Positions 53,516-62,350 of a stretch of 64,000 nucleotides of DNA are shown here, one piece after another (position 1 is the stretch's first letter; each line of letters starts with the position of its first letter). This DNA is from Gemmatimonadota bacterium (GTDB lineage: Bacteria; Gemmatimonadota; Gemmatimonadetes; Longimicrobiales; Gaopeijiaceae): assembly GCA_028873595.1 (NCBI GenBank), contig JAPPOV010000024.1, positions 1-64,000 of the forward strand, read 5' to 3'. Below the pieces are notes generated by a model, which searched no databases, had not been told where the DNA came from, and was given only the letters and a program-made list of their open reading frames with translations. The position numbers and the translations under genes were made by a program.

Positions 53516-53842
53516 ATGTCTGCTCTGGTGAAGAGGCACCCGGCCTTTTCCTTGAGGTCGACCCTTAACGACGACGACCAGCAGCGACCAGATATGAATC
53601 GACGGCCCGCGGTCACGCTTGCCGTGACCAATGAATGGACGTGTGACGCGCATCCGTGTGTAGAGGGTGTCGCCACGGACACGCACGCAGCACTTCGTGA
53701 ACACTTGGGAGCGCGATGGGTTCTTGTCGAACCTCCTAGGAATCCGAGGCTTTCGCTCTTTCTACTGAACGACGAGCGGTCTCGGTTTGCGTTGGAAACA
53801 CAGCGGAAAGCGGTCTTCGAAGGGCTCGAGGTCACGCCGTGA
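53516..53842 (+). CDS. Possible small hypothetical protein ahead of lutA
   Basis: A 108-codon frame whose TGA overlaps the lutA GTG by four bases (GTGA). The later part, RWVLVEPPRNPRLSLFLLNDERSRF, has protein-like character and GC-rich codons; an ATG at about 53594 (MNRRPAVTLAV) is a second start option. No family is recognised. The coupling to lutA supports it, but overlapping antisense frames mean it could be chance. Confidence 0.35.
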   Translation: MSALVKRHPAFSLRSTLNDDDQQRPDMNRRPAVTLAVTNEWTCDAHPCVEGVATDTHAALREHLGARWVLVEPPRNPRLSLFLLNDERSRFALETQRKAVFEGLEVTP

Positions 53843-54582
53843 AGGTCGCACTCTTCGTGACGTGCCTCGGAGACCAGTTCTTCGCTGCGGCGTGTGCAGA
53901 CGCTGTCCGGCTTCTTCGACGCGTAGGAGCGGACGTCTCGTTTCCGACAGGGCAGACATGCTGCGGACAACCGGCGTACAACTCCGGGTATCGCGGTGAA
54001 GCACTTCGGATGATGAAACACACGATCGATGTCTTCAGTGAGGCTGACTACGTCGTGCTCCCGTCCGGCAGCTGCGCTGGCATGGTGCGTGTGCTTTACC
54101 CCGATCTCGCAGATTCGGAGGAGCTGAGCGCCGTTACGAATGATCTCGCTTCCCGGACGTATGAGCTCTCACAGTTCCTCGTCGACGTCATGGACGTTGG
54201 TCGCCTGGGTGAGGGTCTTCGTGGATGCCGAGTGGCGTACCACCACGGATGTCATGCACTCCGTGAACTGGGCGTCGCAGACGAGCCCGTGTCGTTGCTT
54301 CGAGGGGTCGGTGCGGAGGTGGTCGAGTGGTCCGCGGACCGGGAATGCTGTGGGTTCGGGGGGACATTCGCGGCGAAGCTGCCCGAAGTGTCCGCGGCCA
54401 TGGCCGATCACAAGCTCGACACGCTCCCCGAGGTCGACGTCGTGACGTCGGCCGACGGTGGGTGCCTGCTACAGCTTGGAGGTCGAGCCCGGCGACGCGC
54501 TCTACCTGTGCCCTTCGAACATCTCGCCAGCCTGCTGTGGCAGGGGGTTCAGGGCGCCGCTGTGGGTGGGGCTTCGGAATGA
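53839..54582 (+). CDS. lutA: LutA-like (Fe-S)-binding oxidoreductase subunit
   Basis: LutA is a Cys-rich subunit of the LutABC L-lactate dehydrogenase complex that oxidises lactate to pyruvate. The 247 residues have two CCG domains: GQTCCGQPAYNSG with GSCAGMVR, and HHGCHALRELG with ECCGFGGTF, which bind iron-sulfur clusters. It starts at a GTG. Its stop overlaps lutB (ATGA). The operon order lutA-lutB-lutC matches Bacillus subtilis. Confidence 0.92.
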   Translation: MKVALFVTCLGDQFFAAACADAVRLLRRVGADVSFPTGQTCCGQPAYNSGYRGEALRMMKHTIDVFSEADYVVLPSGSCAGMVRVLYPDLADSEELSAVTNDLASRTYELSQFLVDVMDVGRLGEGLRGCRVAYHHGCHALRELGVADEPVSLLRGVGAEVVEWSADRECCGFGGTFAAKLPEVSAAMADHKLDTLPEVDVVTSADGGCLLQLGGRARRRALPVPFEHLASLLWQGVQGAAVGGASE

Positions 54583-55985
54583 GCCTTCCTCCCCCTGACT
54601 ATCGACCGGCAGCTTATCGTAAGGCGGCTGCGCGTAGCCTGCGGAACATGCCGGAGGTGCGGGAGTCGGTGGGCTCTGCGACTCGAACATTCGATGCCAG
54701 GCGAACCGAGGCGTACTCGGCAGTGGAAACCGATCGCTGGAGAGATTGGGCCCGGGATGTGAAGGGGCATGCGCTCACGCGTCTCGACGAGTACCTCGAG
54801 CAGGCGGAGCGCAACCTTGTCCAGAACGGCGTACACGTTCACTGGGCGGCGTCGGCCGATGACGTGCATCGGGTGCTCGCGGAGGTCGTGTCGGTGCATG
54901 ACGTCCGGACCGTCGTGAAGGCGAAGAGCATGCTGAGTGAGGAGCTCGAAGTGAACGCGTACCTCGAGTCGCTCGGAGTTCGCCCTGCCGAGACGGATCT
55001 GGGGGAGTACATCATCCAGCTTCTGGATGAGCCGCCGAGTCACATTGTCGGGCCGGCGATCCATCGCAGTCTGGAGGACTGCCGTGCTCTCTTTCACGAG
55101 CGGTTCGGAACACCGATCGATGCGGAACCCGACGAACTCGCGTCGGCGGCGCGGGTCGCGCTTCGAGAGGATTTTCTCGCCGCGGATCTGGGGATCTCGG
55201 GAGGCAACTTCCTCGTGGCCGACACGGGGTCTGTCGCCCTCATCGAGAACGAAGGCAACATCCGACTGACGACGTCGGTTCCGCGCGTGCACGTCGCTCT
55301 CGTCGGTATCGAGAAGATCGTCCCGCGACTCGAGGACCTGGCGGGCCTGCTTCAGCTGACGGCGCGTGCCGCGACGGGTCAACCTATCGGGCTCTTCGTC
55401 TCGCTCATTCAGGGCCCTCGGAAGGATGATGAGATCGATGGCCCCGAGGAGGTGCACGTCGTCTTTGTCGACAACGGGCGGACCGACCTCTTCAACGACG
55501 ATACCGCCTGGGAGGCACTTCGTTGTGTGCGCTGTGGTGCCTGCTTGAACATCTGCCCCGTATATCGGCAGACGGGCGGACACGCATATGGATGGACGTA
55601 CCCTGGGCCGATCGGAGCGATCATCTCGCCGGGTCTCCTAGGACTGGAGAATGCGCTTCCACTCCCCCACGCTTCGAGCCTGTGTGGCGCGTGTGCGGAC
55701 GTGTGCCCAGTGCGAATTCCGATCCCCGAACTGCTGCTTCACTGGCGCGAGCGCGCCGCGGACGAGGGGCAGACCCCGGCCGGCGAGCGCTTCGGGATGC
55801 GGACGTATGCGGGTTTCGCTGAGCGCCCACGTGCGTTTTCAACGGCTGCGGGTGCGCTCCGATGGACACCGTGGAGGGCTGTGGGAAAGGCTCTTCCCGT
55901 GCTGAGTGGCTGGCTCCAAGAGCGAGAGGCTCCGCGCCCGAGCCCGAAGTCGTTCCGGGATCTATGGAATGAGGGCATCGAGTGA
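54579..55985 (+). CDS. lutB: LutB-like iron-sulfur protein
   Basis: A 468-residue LutB/YkgF protein. An LUD domain forms the N-terminal two thirds (SMLSEELEVNAYLESLG, TDLGEYIIQL, GISGGNFLVADTGSVALIENEGN). Two [4Fe-4S] ferredoxin motifs follow: CVRCGACLNICPVYRQTGG and CGACADVCPVRIPIPEL. The ATG at 54579 overlaps the lutA stop. It passes electrons from the hydroxyacid to the respiratory chain as part of LutABC. Confidence 0.93.
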   Translation: MSLPPPDYRPAAYRKAAARSLRNMPEVRESVGSATRTFDARRTEAYSAVETDRWRDWARDVKGHALTRLDEYLEQAERNLVQNGVHVHWAASADDVHRVLAEVVSVHDVRTVVKAKSMLSEELEVNAYLESLGVRPAETDLGEYIIQLLDEPPSHIVGPAIHRSLEDCRALFHERFGTPIDAEPDELASAARVALREDFLAADLGISGGNFLVADTGSVALIENEGNIRLTTSVPRVHVALVGIEKIVPRLEDLAGLLQLTARAATGQPIGLFVSLIQGPRKDDEIDGPEEVHVVFVDNGRTDLFNDDTAWEALRCVRCGACLNICPVYRQTGGHAYGWTYPGPIGAIISPGLLGLENALPLPHASSLCGACADVCPVRIPIPELLLHWRERAADEGQTPAGERFGMRTYAGFAERPRAFSTAAGALRWTPWRAVGKALPVLSGWLQEREAPRPSPKSFRDLWNEGIE

Positions 55986-56569
55986 GCGCGCGCGATGAAA
56001 TCCTGGGCGCCCTGCGCCTGGCTCGTGAGCGTCGACCCTTCATTGAGCATCCGGGTCGTTTCGGAGCGTGGAGACCGGTCGAGGCACCGGGCCCGCTGGA
56101 CGGATTCGAGGCGATGTTCACACAAGCCGGCGGAGAGGTCGTTCGGGTATCGAGCGACACCGAGCGGGACGACTGGCTTCGGGCCTTCCTTCGCGACGTC
56201 CAGCACCTCTCGTTGGGCGCGGGGGTTCCCCGGGACATTGTCGGCCTCGGGTCTGCAGTAGTCGATTTCGGCGAGGAGCATACCGCAGAGGTGGGTATCT
56301 CGGTGGCCCGAGGAGCAATCGCCGAAACCGGGTCCCTCGTCATGGACGCGCGCGATGGTCGCCGAGCGCAACTTCTCCCGCCTGTTCTCGTCGTCCTTGT
56401 GGACACGTCGACGGTGCATGCGACCCTTGCGGACGCGCTCGAGTCCGTGCGTCACGACCTGCCCGCGGCGATCGGACTGCACTCGGGTCCGTCCAAGTCA
56501 GCGGACATCGGTCAGGTGATGGTGCGGGGGGTGCACGGGCCAGGTCGGGTGATCGCTCTGTTGGCCTAG
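55982..56569 (+). CDS. lutC: LutC-like LUD-domain protein
   Basis: The third LutABC subunit, 195 residues, with a single LUD domain: IVGLGSAVVDFGEEHTAEVGISVARGAIAETGSLVMDA and a conserved end SKSADIGQVMVRGVHGPGRV. The GTG start overlaps the lutB stop by four bases. Complexes of this sort are cytoplasmic. Confidence 0.92.
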   Translation: MSARDEILGALRLARERRPFIEHPGRFGAWRPVEAPGPLDGFEAMFTQAGGEVVRVSSDTERDDWLRAFLRDVQHLSLGAGVPRDIVGLGSAVVDFGEEHTAEVGISVARGAIAETGSLVMDARDGRRAQLLPPVLVVLVDTSTVHATLADALESVRHDLPAAIGLHSGPSKSADIGQVMVRGVHGPGRVIALLA

Positions 56570-56628
56570 TCCGGGTTCGGGACGTACCGTCACGCACCCA
56601 TCCACGACTTTCGAACCGGAGTCTTGTC

Positions 56629-58023
56629 TTGAGCGATTCGAGCCATCCGCAACTGAACCGTGTCATGCGAGTCCGTGACGGTCTCGCGGTCACGGTCGGA
56701 ATCGTCATCGGTGCCGGCATCCTCGGTACCCCAGGGCTCATCGCCGGCTACCTGGGTGATCCGTTCGTCATCCTCGGGATGTGGTTCTTCGGTGGTGTCA
56801 TGGCCGGGCTCAGCACACTCATGCTGGCGGAAATGGCCGCGGCCCTCCCGGAAGCGGGCGGCAAGTACGTGTACGCCCGACATGCCTGGGGCGACACGAT
56901 GGGATTCGTCGCGGGGTGGTCCGAGATTTTCGTGACGCGGGGCTTCAGTGGAGCATCGAAGGCCGTCCTGATCTCGGGATATCTTTTCATGCTCGCTCAC
57001 GGGACGACGGAAGTACCCGAAACCGTCTTCTTCGTCCTCGAGGGTCCTTCCTGGCTCGGCGACATCGAGTTGTCGTGGGTGGGGGTCGTCGCACTCGCGG
57101 TGGTTCTGGCCTACTTCGTTCTGCACACTCGGGGGCTGAAGGCCAGTACGACCTTTCAGAACGTCACGACGGCGATCAAGGTGGTGATCGTCCTGGCGAT
57201 CGCGGCCGTTGGTATCGTCGGAGGAACGGCGTCGGCCGGGGCGGAAAGTGCGCCGCTCATTTCCGGAGAAGCCACGGCTGGACTCCTCGGCTATGCCCTG
57301 GCCTACCAGTCGATTTCCTTCGCGTACTATGGGTGGGAAGACGCGGCAAAGATGTCGGAGGAGGTGGTCGATCCGGCGAAATCGCTACCCAAGATCCTGC
57401 TGGGTGGAGCGATCGCCGTGATGGTGCTCTACCTCCTCATGAACATCTCCTTCCTGTCGGCGATGACGCCGGCAGAGATGGCCGGTGCCGACCTCGTGGC
57501 GAGGGAGGCCACGGCCGCGGTCTTCGGACAGACAGCAGGGCTCGTGGTGCTCGTCGCCAGCCTCCTGATCCTCGTCAGCAGCGCGAACGTGAACTTCCTC
57601 GGCCTGCCCCGAGTTGCTTTTGGACTCGCTCGCGAGGGGCTCGCACCCCGCTCTCTCGCGAACGTGGACGCGAGGGGTACACCGCGGAACGCTCTGATCA
57701 TGATCACGATCTGGATCGGTGCGCTCGCGCTCACAGCCAGCTTCGAGACCCTGATCCGATTCATGATGACCATCGCGATCACAGTCGATACGATGGTCCT
57801 GCTCGGGTACTTCAAGCTGAGGGCCTCTCGACCCGACCTCGTGCGCCCCTTCCGTATGCCGGGACACCCCGTGCTGCCGGCAGTCACGCTGGTGCTCTAC
57901 GTGGCGATACTTGCCATCCTGATCTATACGCAGCCCGACCTAGCCATGGGTGCCGGCGCCATGATCGGTGCCATGCTCTTCGCCGGGATCATTACGACGC
58001 GCGCGAAGCTCACACGCGCTTAG
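56629..58023 (+). CDS. APC-family amino acid/organic solute permease
   Basis: A 464-residue transporter with twelve hydrophobic segments. The APC signature lies in helix 1: GLAVTVGIVIGAGILGTPGLIAGYLG. It continues with EMAAALPEAGGKYVYARHAWGD and SISFAYYGWEDAAKMSEEVVDPAKSLPK, as in amino-acid permeases. A TTG at 56629 with CCGGAG upstream is the best start. It lies between lutC and the two decarboxylase subunits on the same strand, so it is likely to import the substrate of this pathway. Confidence 0.88.
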   Translation: MSDSSHPQLNRVMRVRDGLAVTVGIVIGAGILGTPGLIAGYLGDPFVILGMWFFGGVMAGLSTLMLAEMAAALPEAGGKYVYARHAWGDTMGFVAGWSEIFVTRGFSGASKAVLISGYLFMLAHGTTEVPETVFFVLEGPSWLGDIELSWVGVVALAVVLAYFVLHTRGLKASTTFQNVTTAIKVVIVLAIAAVGIVGGTASAGAESAPLISGEATAGLLGYALAYQSISFAYYGWEDAAKMSEEVVDPAKSLPKILLGGAIAVMVLYLLMNISFLSAMTPAEMAGADLVAREATAAVFGQTAGLVVLVASLLILVSSANVNFLGLPRVAFGLAREGLAPRSLANVDARGTPRNALIMITIWIGALALTASFETLIRFMMTIAITVDTMVLLGYFKLRASRPDLVRPFRMPGHPVLPAVTLVLYVAILAILIYTQPDLAMGAGAMIGAMLFAGIITTRAKLTRA

Positions 58024-58026
58024 GAC

Positions 58027-58560
58027 GTGTCACGACGGACGGTCGACGGCCTCATGCGGGCCGGCATCACGCACGTAGTCGGGATCCCGGACAACACGTC
58101 GGGCCCACTGTTCGACGAAGTCGTCCGCCACCCGAAGATCCGTCTTGTCCCAGTGACGCGAGAAGGTGAGGCGTTTGCCCTCGCCTCGGGGTTGTGGCTC
58201 GGAGGTGCGTCGCCTCTGGTCGTCATTCAAAACACCGGCTTGCTCGAAGCGGGCGACGGTCTTCGCGGAACCGCCCAGCGAATGGGTGCGCCGATCCCGT
58301 TCGTGGTTACGGGGCGCGGATACGCCAAGATGGAGCGCGCGGGTGTACGGCGGGACGACCCTCGGACCCGTGAGCTTCTGATACGAGCGGACGTCGACTC
58401 CACTGCGCTGCTCACGGAGCCAACACTCGATGCGTGGGGCATTCCGTACGAGCGGTGTGACGCTGACCGTGATCCCGTGGAGGCCATGGCGGCCCTGATC
58501 GTCGCGGCAGGGGTTGCCCGTCTCCCGTCGGCCCTCGTGTTGACCCGGGCGCTCGACTGA
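58027..58560 (+). CDS. ThDP-dependent 2-oxoacid decarboxylase, ComD-like subunit
   Basis: A 177-residue protein matching the pyrimidine-binding half of a thiamine-diphosphate enzyme, as in sulfopyruvate decarboxylase subunit alpha (ComD) and phosphonopyruvate decarboxylase. Motifs are GIPDNTSGPLFDEV, TREGEAFALASGLWLGG (Glu activating ThDP) and VIQNTGLLEAGDGLRG. It starts at a GTG three bases after the permease. The partner subunit begins at its stop (one-base overlap). The substrate is probably a 3-carbon 2-oxoacid, with sulfopyruvate or phosphonopyruvate as candidates. Confidence 0.82.
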   Translation: MSRRTVDGLMRAGITHVVGIPDNTSGPLFDEVVRHPKIRLVPVTREGEAFALASGLWLGGASPLVVIQNTGLLEAGDGLRGTAQRMGAPIPFVVTGRGYAKMERAGVRRDDPRTRELLIRADVDSTALLTEPTLDAWGIPYERCDADRDPVEAMAALIVAAGVARLPSALVLTRALD

Positions 58561-59156
58561 TGATGACGGTCGCCCAGCTCCTGGAGCCGCTCGCGCGGCA
58601 CCGGACGAATGAGGTCGTCGTCACCACGATGAGCGTCGTGCGTCCATGGGGAACGCTGTCCAGGAGCGACCTCGACTTTGCCTCTGCGGACAGTGCCATG
58701 GGTCATGCCGCTGACCTCGCGCTGGGTATCGCGCTCGCGCAGCCCGAGCGTCGAGTCGTCTGCCTGAACGGGGACGGAAGCATGCTCATGTGCCTCGGAA
58801 CCCTGGCAACAGCGGTCGGAGCCGATGCCTCGAACTTCGTGCTCGTGGTTTGTGACAACGGAGAGTACGAGATCACTGGCCACCAGCCGGTCCCTGCCTC
58901 CGGTCGGGTGGACTATGCCGGGATGGCGAAGGCAGCCGGCTTTCCGACCGTCCATCACTTCGACGATCCTCGTGCGTGGGCCAAGGCCGTTCCCGAGATC
59001 TTGAGCGGGTCCGGCCCCACGTTCGTCCACGTCGTGACTGAGCCCGGCGAGCAGGGCTCAATCGGCCGCACGAGCGATGAGAAGGCGAGGTATCTCCAGC
59101 ACTCGCTCGCCGAGTGGGCGGAGGTCATGCAGGCGGCGCTTGCCAGTTCGACTTAA
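58560..59156 (+). CDS. ThDP-dependent 2-oxoacid decarboxylase, ComE-like subunit
   Basis: A 198-residue partner carrying the diphosphate-binding half. The ThDP-Mg motif is LNGDGSMLMCLGTLATA and continues with VLVVCDNGEYEITGHQPVP, the GDGS-N pattern. ASADSAMGHAADLALGIALAQPERRVV is the family lead-in. The resemblance is to ComE and the C-half of phosphonopyruvate decarboxylase. Both subunits form one active site. Last clear gene of the Lut operon. Confidence 0.84.
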   Translation: MMTVAQLLEPLARHRTNEVVVTTMSVVRPWGTLSRSDLDFASADSAMGHAADLALGIALAQPERRVVCLNGDGSMLMCLGTLATAVGADASNFVLVVCDNGEYEITGHQPVPASGRVDYAGMAKAAGFPTVHHFDDPRAWAKAVPEILSGSGPTFVHVVTEPGEQGSIGRTSDEKARYLQHSLAEWAEVMQAALASST

Positions 59157-59255
59157 CGAACTTCTCCGGGCCCGACTCCAATTCGCACGAACATTCGACG
59201 AAGCCGGCGTGTTGCTGCTTCGGTCCACTCAGGTGGTGCGCAGGGAGCTGGAACG

Positions 59256-59936
59256 ATGAAAGACAAACAGACTTGGACTCTGCCTCTGGTCGCGGTCCTT
59301 ACCCTCGGTGCAGGAGAGGTGGCCGGGCAGAGCGAACGACGGGAACGGGGACCGCGCGTCGGAATAGATGCAGAAATCGTGATGTCGATGCGGGATCGAC
59401 TCGAGCTCGACGACGAGCAGGTCAGGCAGCTCGATACATGGCGGGCAGAGCGTGTGGCCCGGCACAATGAGGAACGTGCAGGGATGGAAGAGATGCGATC
59501 CCAGCTTCGTGCCGGCCAGATCGAACGCAGCGAGGTCATGGCGTACATGGAGCAGCGCCGCGACGCGGTTCGCGCTTCCGGCGAGGATTCCCGGGCCAGG
59601 CTCGAGGGTATCCTGAATGCCTCGCAGCTGCAGGCCTATGACAGTGTCGTGCGTGAGCGGCGCGCGTTCGCGAAGGGTCGCGCCAGCGCTATGCGCGGCA
59701 CACGCGGAGGTATTCGTGGCGGGCGCATGGGTATCCGGGGCGATCGCAGCCGTCTGCGCGCAGGCCGCCACGGGGTTCGTGGTCGTTTGGGTCGACGAGG
59801 AGACAGCCCCGGTTTTCGGGGGGGACGTGGATGGTCTCGACAGGATGTCCGCTTCCGGCGTGGGCCTCGCGGTGAGGACTTGAGGCCCGAGGGGGACACG
59901 GTGCTCGACCCACATGGAGTTCTCGAGCCGACCTGA
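59256..59936 (+). CDS. Exported Spy/CpxP-like protein with Arg-Gly-rich tail
   Basis: A 226-residue exported protein. The signal region is WTLPLVAVLTLGAGEVAGQ. The next 110 residues are helical and charged: MRDRLELDDEQVRQLDTWR, then ERSEVMAYMEQRRDAV, LEGILNASQLQAYDSVV, like LTxxQ-type periplasmic chaperones (Spy/CpxP). From about residue 148 the tail is full of RG/GR pairs (GTRGGIRGGRMGIRGDRSR...). That low-complexity, basic tail is unusual. GGGAG precedes the ATG. Confidence 0.7.
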   Translation: MKDKQTWTLPLVAVLTLGAGEVAGQSERRERGPRVGIDAEIVMSMRDRLELDDEQVRQLDTWRAERVARHNEERAGMEEMRSQLRAGQIERSEVMAYMEQRRDAVRASGEDSRARLEGILNASQLQAYDSVVRERRAFAKGRASAMRGTRGGIRGGRMGIRGDRSRLRAGRHGVRGRLGRRGDSPGFRGGRGWSRQDVRFRRGPRGEDLRPEGDTVLDPHGVLEPT

Positions 59937-59966
59937 CGTCAGCGCACCTCGTCAGGGAGGCTTACT

Positions 59967-59994
59967 GCCCCACCCGGCTCCGGTCGGGTGGGGC
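59967..59994. terminator. Terminator-like hairpin between convergent genes
   Basis: GCCCCACCCG (59967-59976) and CGGGTGGGGC (59985-59994) pair exactly over an 8-base loop, between the rightward RG-rich protein gene and the leftward M6 protease gene. No long T-run on either side. Confidence 0.6.
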
Positions 59995-60021
59995 GCTCTG
60001 CTTTGCGGGGACAGCGTTCTG

Positions 60022-61920
60022 TCAGAAGCCGTTGCTGCGGATCCACTTCCTCAGGTCGCCCACATCGAAGCGGCCGTTGTCGTTGCCGATCTCGTCGAGG
60101 TAGTCTCGGTCGCCCTCGGTCAGTGCGTCGTCCGACGGGTCGAGGAAGCTCTCGATCATGTTAGTGGCCGTGACGACCCATTCAACCGTTGCGTTGACCG
60201 TCACGCTCACCGCTTCCGACGTACTGCCGAGCCGATCCTGGACGGCGAAGGAATACGAATTCTCGCCGACCTCACGAAGGGAGCCCACGAGGAAGAGCTC
60301 ATCCCCGACGTTCTGCAGCGAGAACCCGTCCGGGAGGGTGCCTACGCCGGTGTACGGGCCGTGTCCTCCGGCAATCCTGACGGGAACTGCGAAGCTGCGC
60401 ACCTGCATTACCTCGACGACGTCGGTGCGTTCAATGAGTCGGGGCGTCTGCCCCGTTGATATGACCAGCCGAGCGACGTCTCCTTCCACGGAGACCTCGT
60501 GAATCATGACCGGTGACCAGCTCCCGTTCCGTCGGACGAGGGACGGAGTCGTCTCCGCGTTCAGCTTGCCGACCACGCCATCGACACCCCACGCGTCACC
60601 TGGTTCGCCTCGATTCCCCCCCTCCGGGGTGATCCTGAGCAGGCCCCGATTCGCGTCCTGTTCGATCATGGTCAGATAGTACGGATCGCTTGACGCGGGG
60701 TCCGGACGGATGCTGGCATACGAGTCTTCCTTGTAGAGCAACACGCCGGAGGCAGGGAGTCCATGGTCGAAGCCGACCTGCGCACGGAACTCCGCGAAGA
60801 GGTACTCGGTGCCGTTCTCGTCGAGCGGGATGCGCAGAACGTCCCCATCCAATTGGGCTGGGTCCAGCAAGATCTCCTCGTTCCAGACTTCGCCCAGCTC
60901 GAGATAGTCGATCCAGCCGAGCGTTCCCTTGGAGTGACCCATCATATGCGCAGGGCCATACGGTTCGCGGGTCGATCCGACCGGACCGCAGCCCCATGAG
61001 CCCGCGGCCATCAGTGCCCAGCAGCCGAGGACCCAACGGCGGCCTTCGGGGCCGAGGTCGCGATCAACCCAGTGGTAGTAGTCGGGAAATCCAAGGGCAT
61101 GGCCGAACTCGTGCGCGATCACGCCCGCGTCTTGTACGACGTTGCCGCTGCAGTCCGATGCACTCTGAGTGATGTAGTCCTGCACCAGAATGGGCTGGCC
61201 GCCGATGCCGATGTCGTTGGTCTGGTAGGGCGCTCCTGTCTGTGCCTCGATTCTCCAACGGTGCGGCCAGATCGCCGGCCCACCACACGATGCAGCGACC
61301 TCGAGAAACTCCACGGTAACCACGTCGACGAACCCGTCGTCATCTCCGCTGTTGGGGATGCCGTCCGGGCCGTCGTTGTCATACTGAGTGAAGTCGATGT
61401 CTCCGTCGACCTGGCCCAGCATGTCGACGATCCACTCGCCGACGCGGGCGTCCGCACCGAGTGCGAAGTTGGTGCCCACGACTTCCGCCATCGTCAGACC
61501 CGTGCGAACCCAGCCGATGACATCCCCTGTCACGGTGAGAGCCCCACGCGACATCTCGAGGTAGGACTCCGTAATCGTGCCTCGTTCCGACGGCCCGTCG
61601 AAGAGCGACTCACGGACCATCTGCGCCGAGATTCGGGGCTCCTCTTCGGAATCGGAAAACAGGCCGAGGATGACAGGCAGCCGAACCTCACCGAAGGCGG
61701 AGGTCCGAGCCGGTGTGGTCCGTCGGAAGAGGGCGCGCTCGAACTCGTATGCGGTCGGATCCTGCTGCACGCGCTGGTAGTAGCCAGAGGGTAGAGCGAT
61801 TCCCTTCACTCGTGCAGTGACCTCGATGTCCTGGGCGGCCAGATCTGTCGTCTGGGCGAACGAGCCCGCGAGGAGCAGCGTGATTGCGGCAAGGATGCCG
61901 CTGATCGTGCGGGTGCTCAT
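60022..61920 (-). CDS. Exported M6-family metalloprotease
   Basis: A 632-residue secreted zinc protease. The signal peptide ends around LLLAGSFAQTTDLAAQD. The M6 (immune inhibitor A-type) domain has the zinc motif in VIAHEFGHALGFPDYY (HExxH near residue 268) and a later Met in CWALMAAGSWG. Near the end, DEIGNDNGRFDVGDLRKWI looks like one dockerin-type Ca-binding repeat. Its start overlaps the upstream lipoprotein stop by four bases. Confidence 0.87.
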   Translation of the reverse strand: MSTRTISGILAAITLLLAGSFAQTTDLAAQDIEVTARVKGIALPSGYYQRVQQDPTAYEFERALFRRTTPARTSAFGEVRLPVILGLFSDSEEEPRISAQMVRESLFDGPSERGTITESYLEMSRGALTVTGDVIGWVRTGLTMAEVVGTNFALGADARVGEWIVDMLGQVDGDIDFTQYDNDGPDGIPNSGDDDGFVDVVTVEFLEVAASCGGPAIWPHRWRIEAQTGAPYQTNDIGIGGQPILVQDYITQSASDCSGNVVQDAGVIAHEFGHALGFPDYYHWVDRDLGPEGRRWVLGCWALMAAGSWGCGPVGSTREPYGPAHMMGHSKGTLGWIDYLELGEVWNEEILLDPAQLDGDVLRIPLDENGTEYLFAEFRAQVGFDHGLPASGVLLYKEDSYASIRPDPASSDPYYLTMIEQDANRGLLRITPEGGNRGEPGDAWGVDGVVGKLNAETTPSLVRRNGSWSPVMIHEVSVEGDVARLVISTGQTPRLIERTDVVEVMQVRSFAVPVRIAGGHGPYTGVGTLPDGFSLQNVGDELFLVGSLREVGENSYSFAVQDRLGSTSEAVSVTVNATVEWVVTATNMIESFLDPSDDALTEGDRDYLDEIGNDNGRFDVGDLRKWIRSNGF

Positions 61921-62309
61921 CGAGTCACCTCCACGCTGTAGGCACCGGTATCGGCTCGGAGTTCATCGTCGGGCCCCGCGACTTCCTCTACCACCACGTC
62001 TGGCATCTGCAGTGTGTCGGCAAGCGCGAACCGGAACTCGATGAGGCCGCCGTCCGGATTGATCAGAACCACGCGGGCTCCGTTCTCATCGAGTCGGGGG
62101 AAGGCCTCGGTTGGCGCGATCGCGGAGACCGATTGGATGCCGTGTCCGTACAGAGAGACGACGGCAGCCCCTTCATCGCCATTCGGACCTACAAGCGTCG
62201 CGGTGAGTGTCCCTGGGCCGGGGACCGGCGAGTCTTCGCCGCAGGCAGCAAGGCCGGTAAGCATGATGACGCCCGCGAATCGGGCGGCGAGAGTGGTGAG
62301 TCGGGTCAT
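61917..62309 (-). CDS. Small lipoprotein
   Basis: A 130-residue lipoprotein (signal FAGVIMLTGLAACGE, lipobox GLAAC). The mature part reads as one small beta-sandwich: GTLTATLVGPNGDEGAAVVSLYG and EAFPRLDENGARVVLINPDGGLIEFRFAL. This resembles cohesin-like or Ig-like proteins that carry DNG or PDG turns. No function is known. I start at the ATG at 62309. It lies between the LVIVD protein and the M6 protease on one transcript. Confidence 0.7.
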   Translation of the reverse strand: MTRLTTLAARFAGVIMLTGLAACGEDSPVPGPGTLTATLVGPNGDEGAAVVSLYGHGIQSVSAIAPTEAFPRLDENGARVVLINPDGGLIEFRFALADTLQMPDVVVEEVAGPDDELRADTGAYSVEVTR

Positions 62310-62350
62310 GTCGTTCTCGGTCTGTGGCGGGCGGTCGACGTTACGGTGTC

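Noticed and set aside
54327-54578. Upstream extension of the lutB frame into lutA
   Set aside because: The ATG at 54579 overlaps the lutA stop and starts the conserved protein; the extension is out-of-frame lutA sequence.
56068-56628. Upstream extension of the permease frame into lutC
   Set aside because: The extension is Arg-rich lutC shadow; the TTG at 56629 with CCGGAG gives a normal APC N-terminus.
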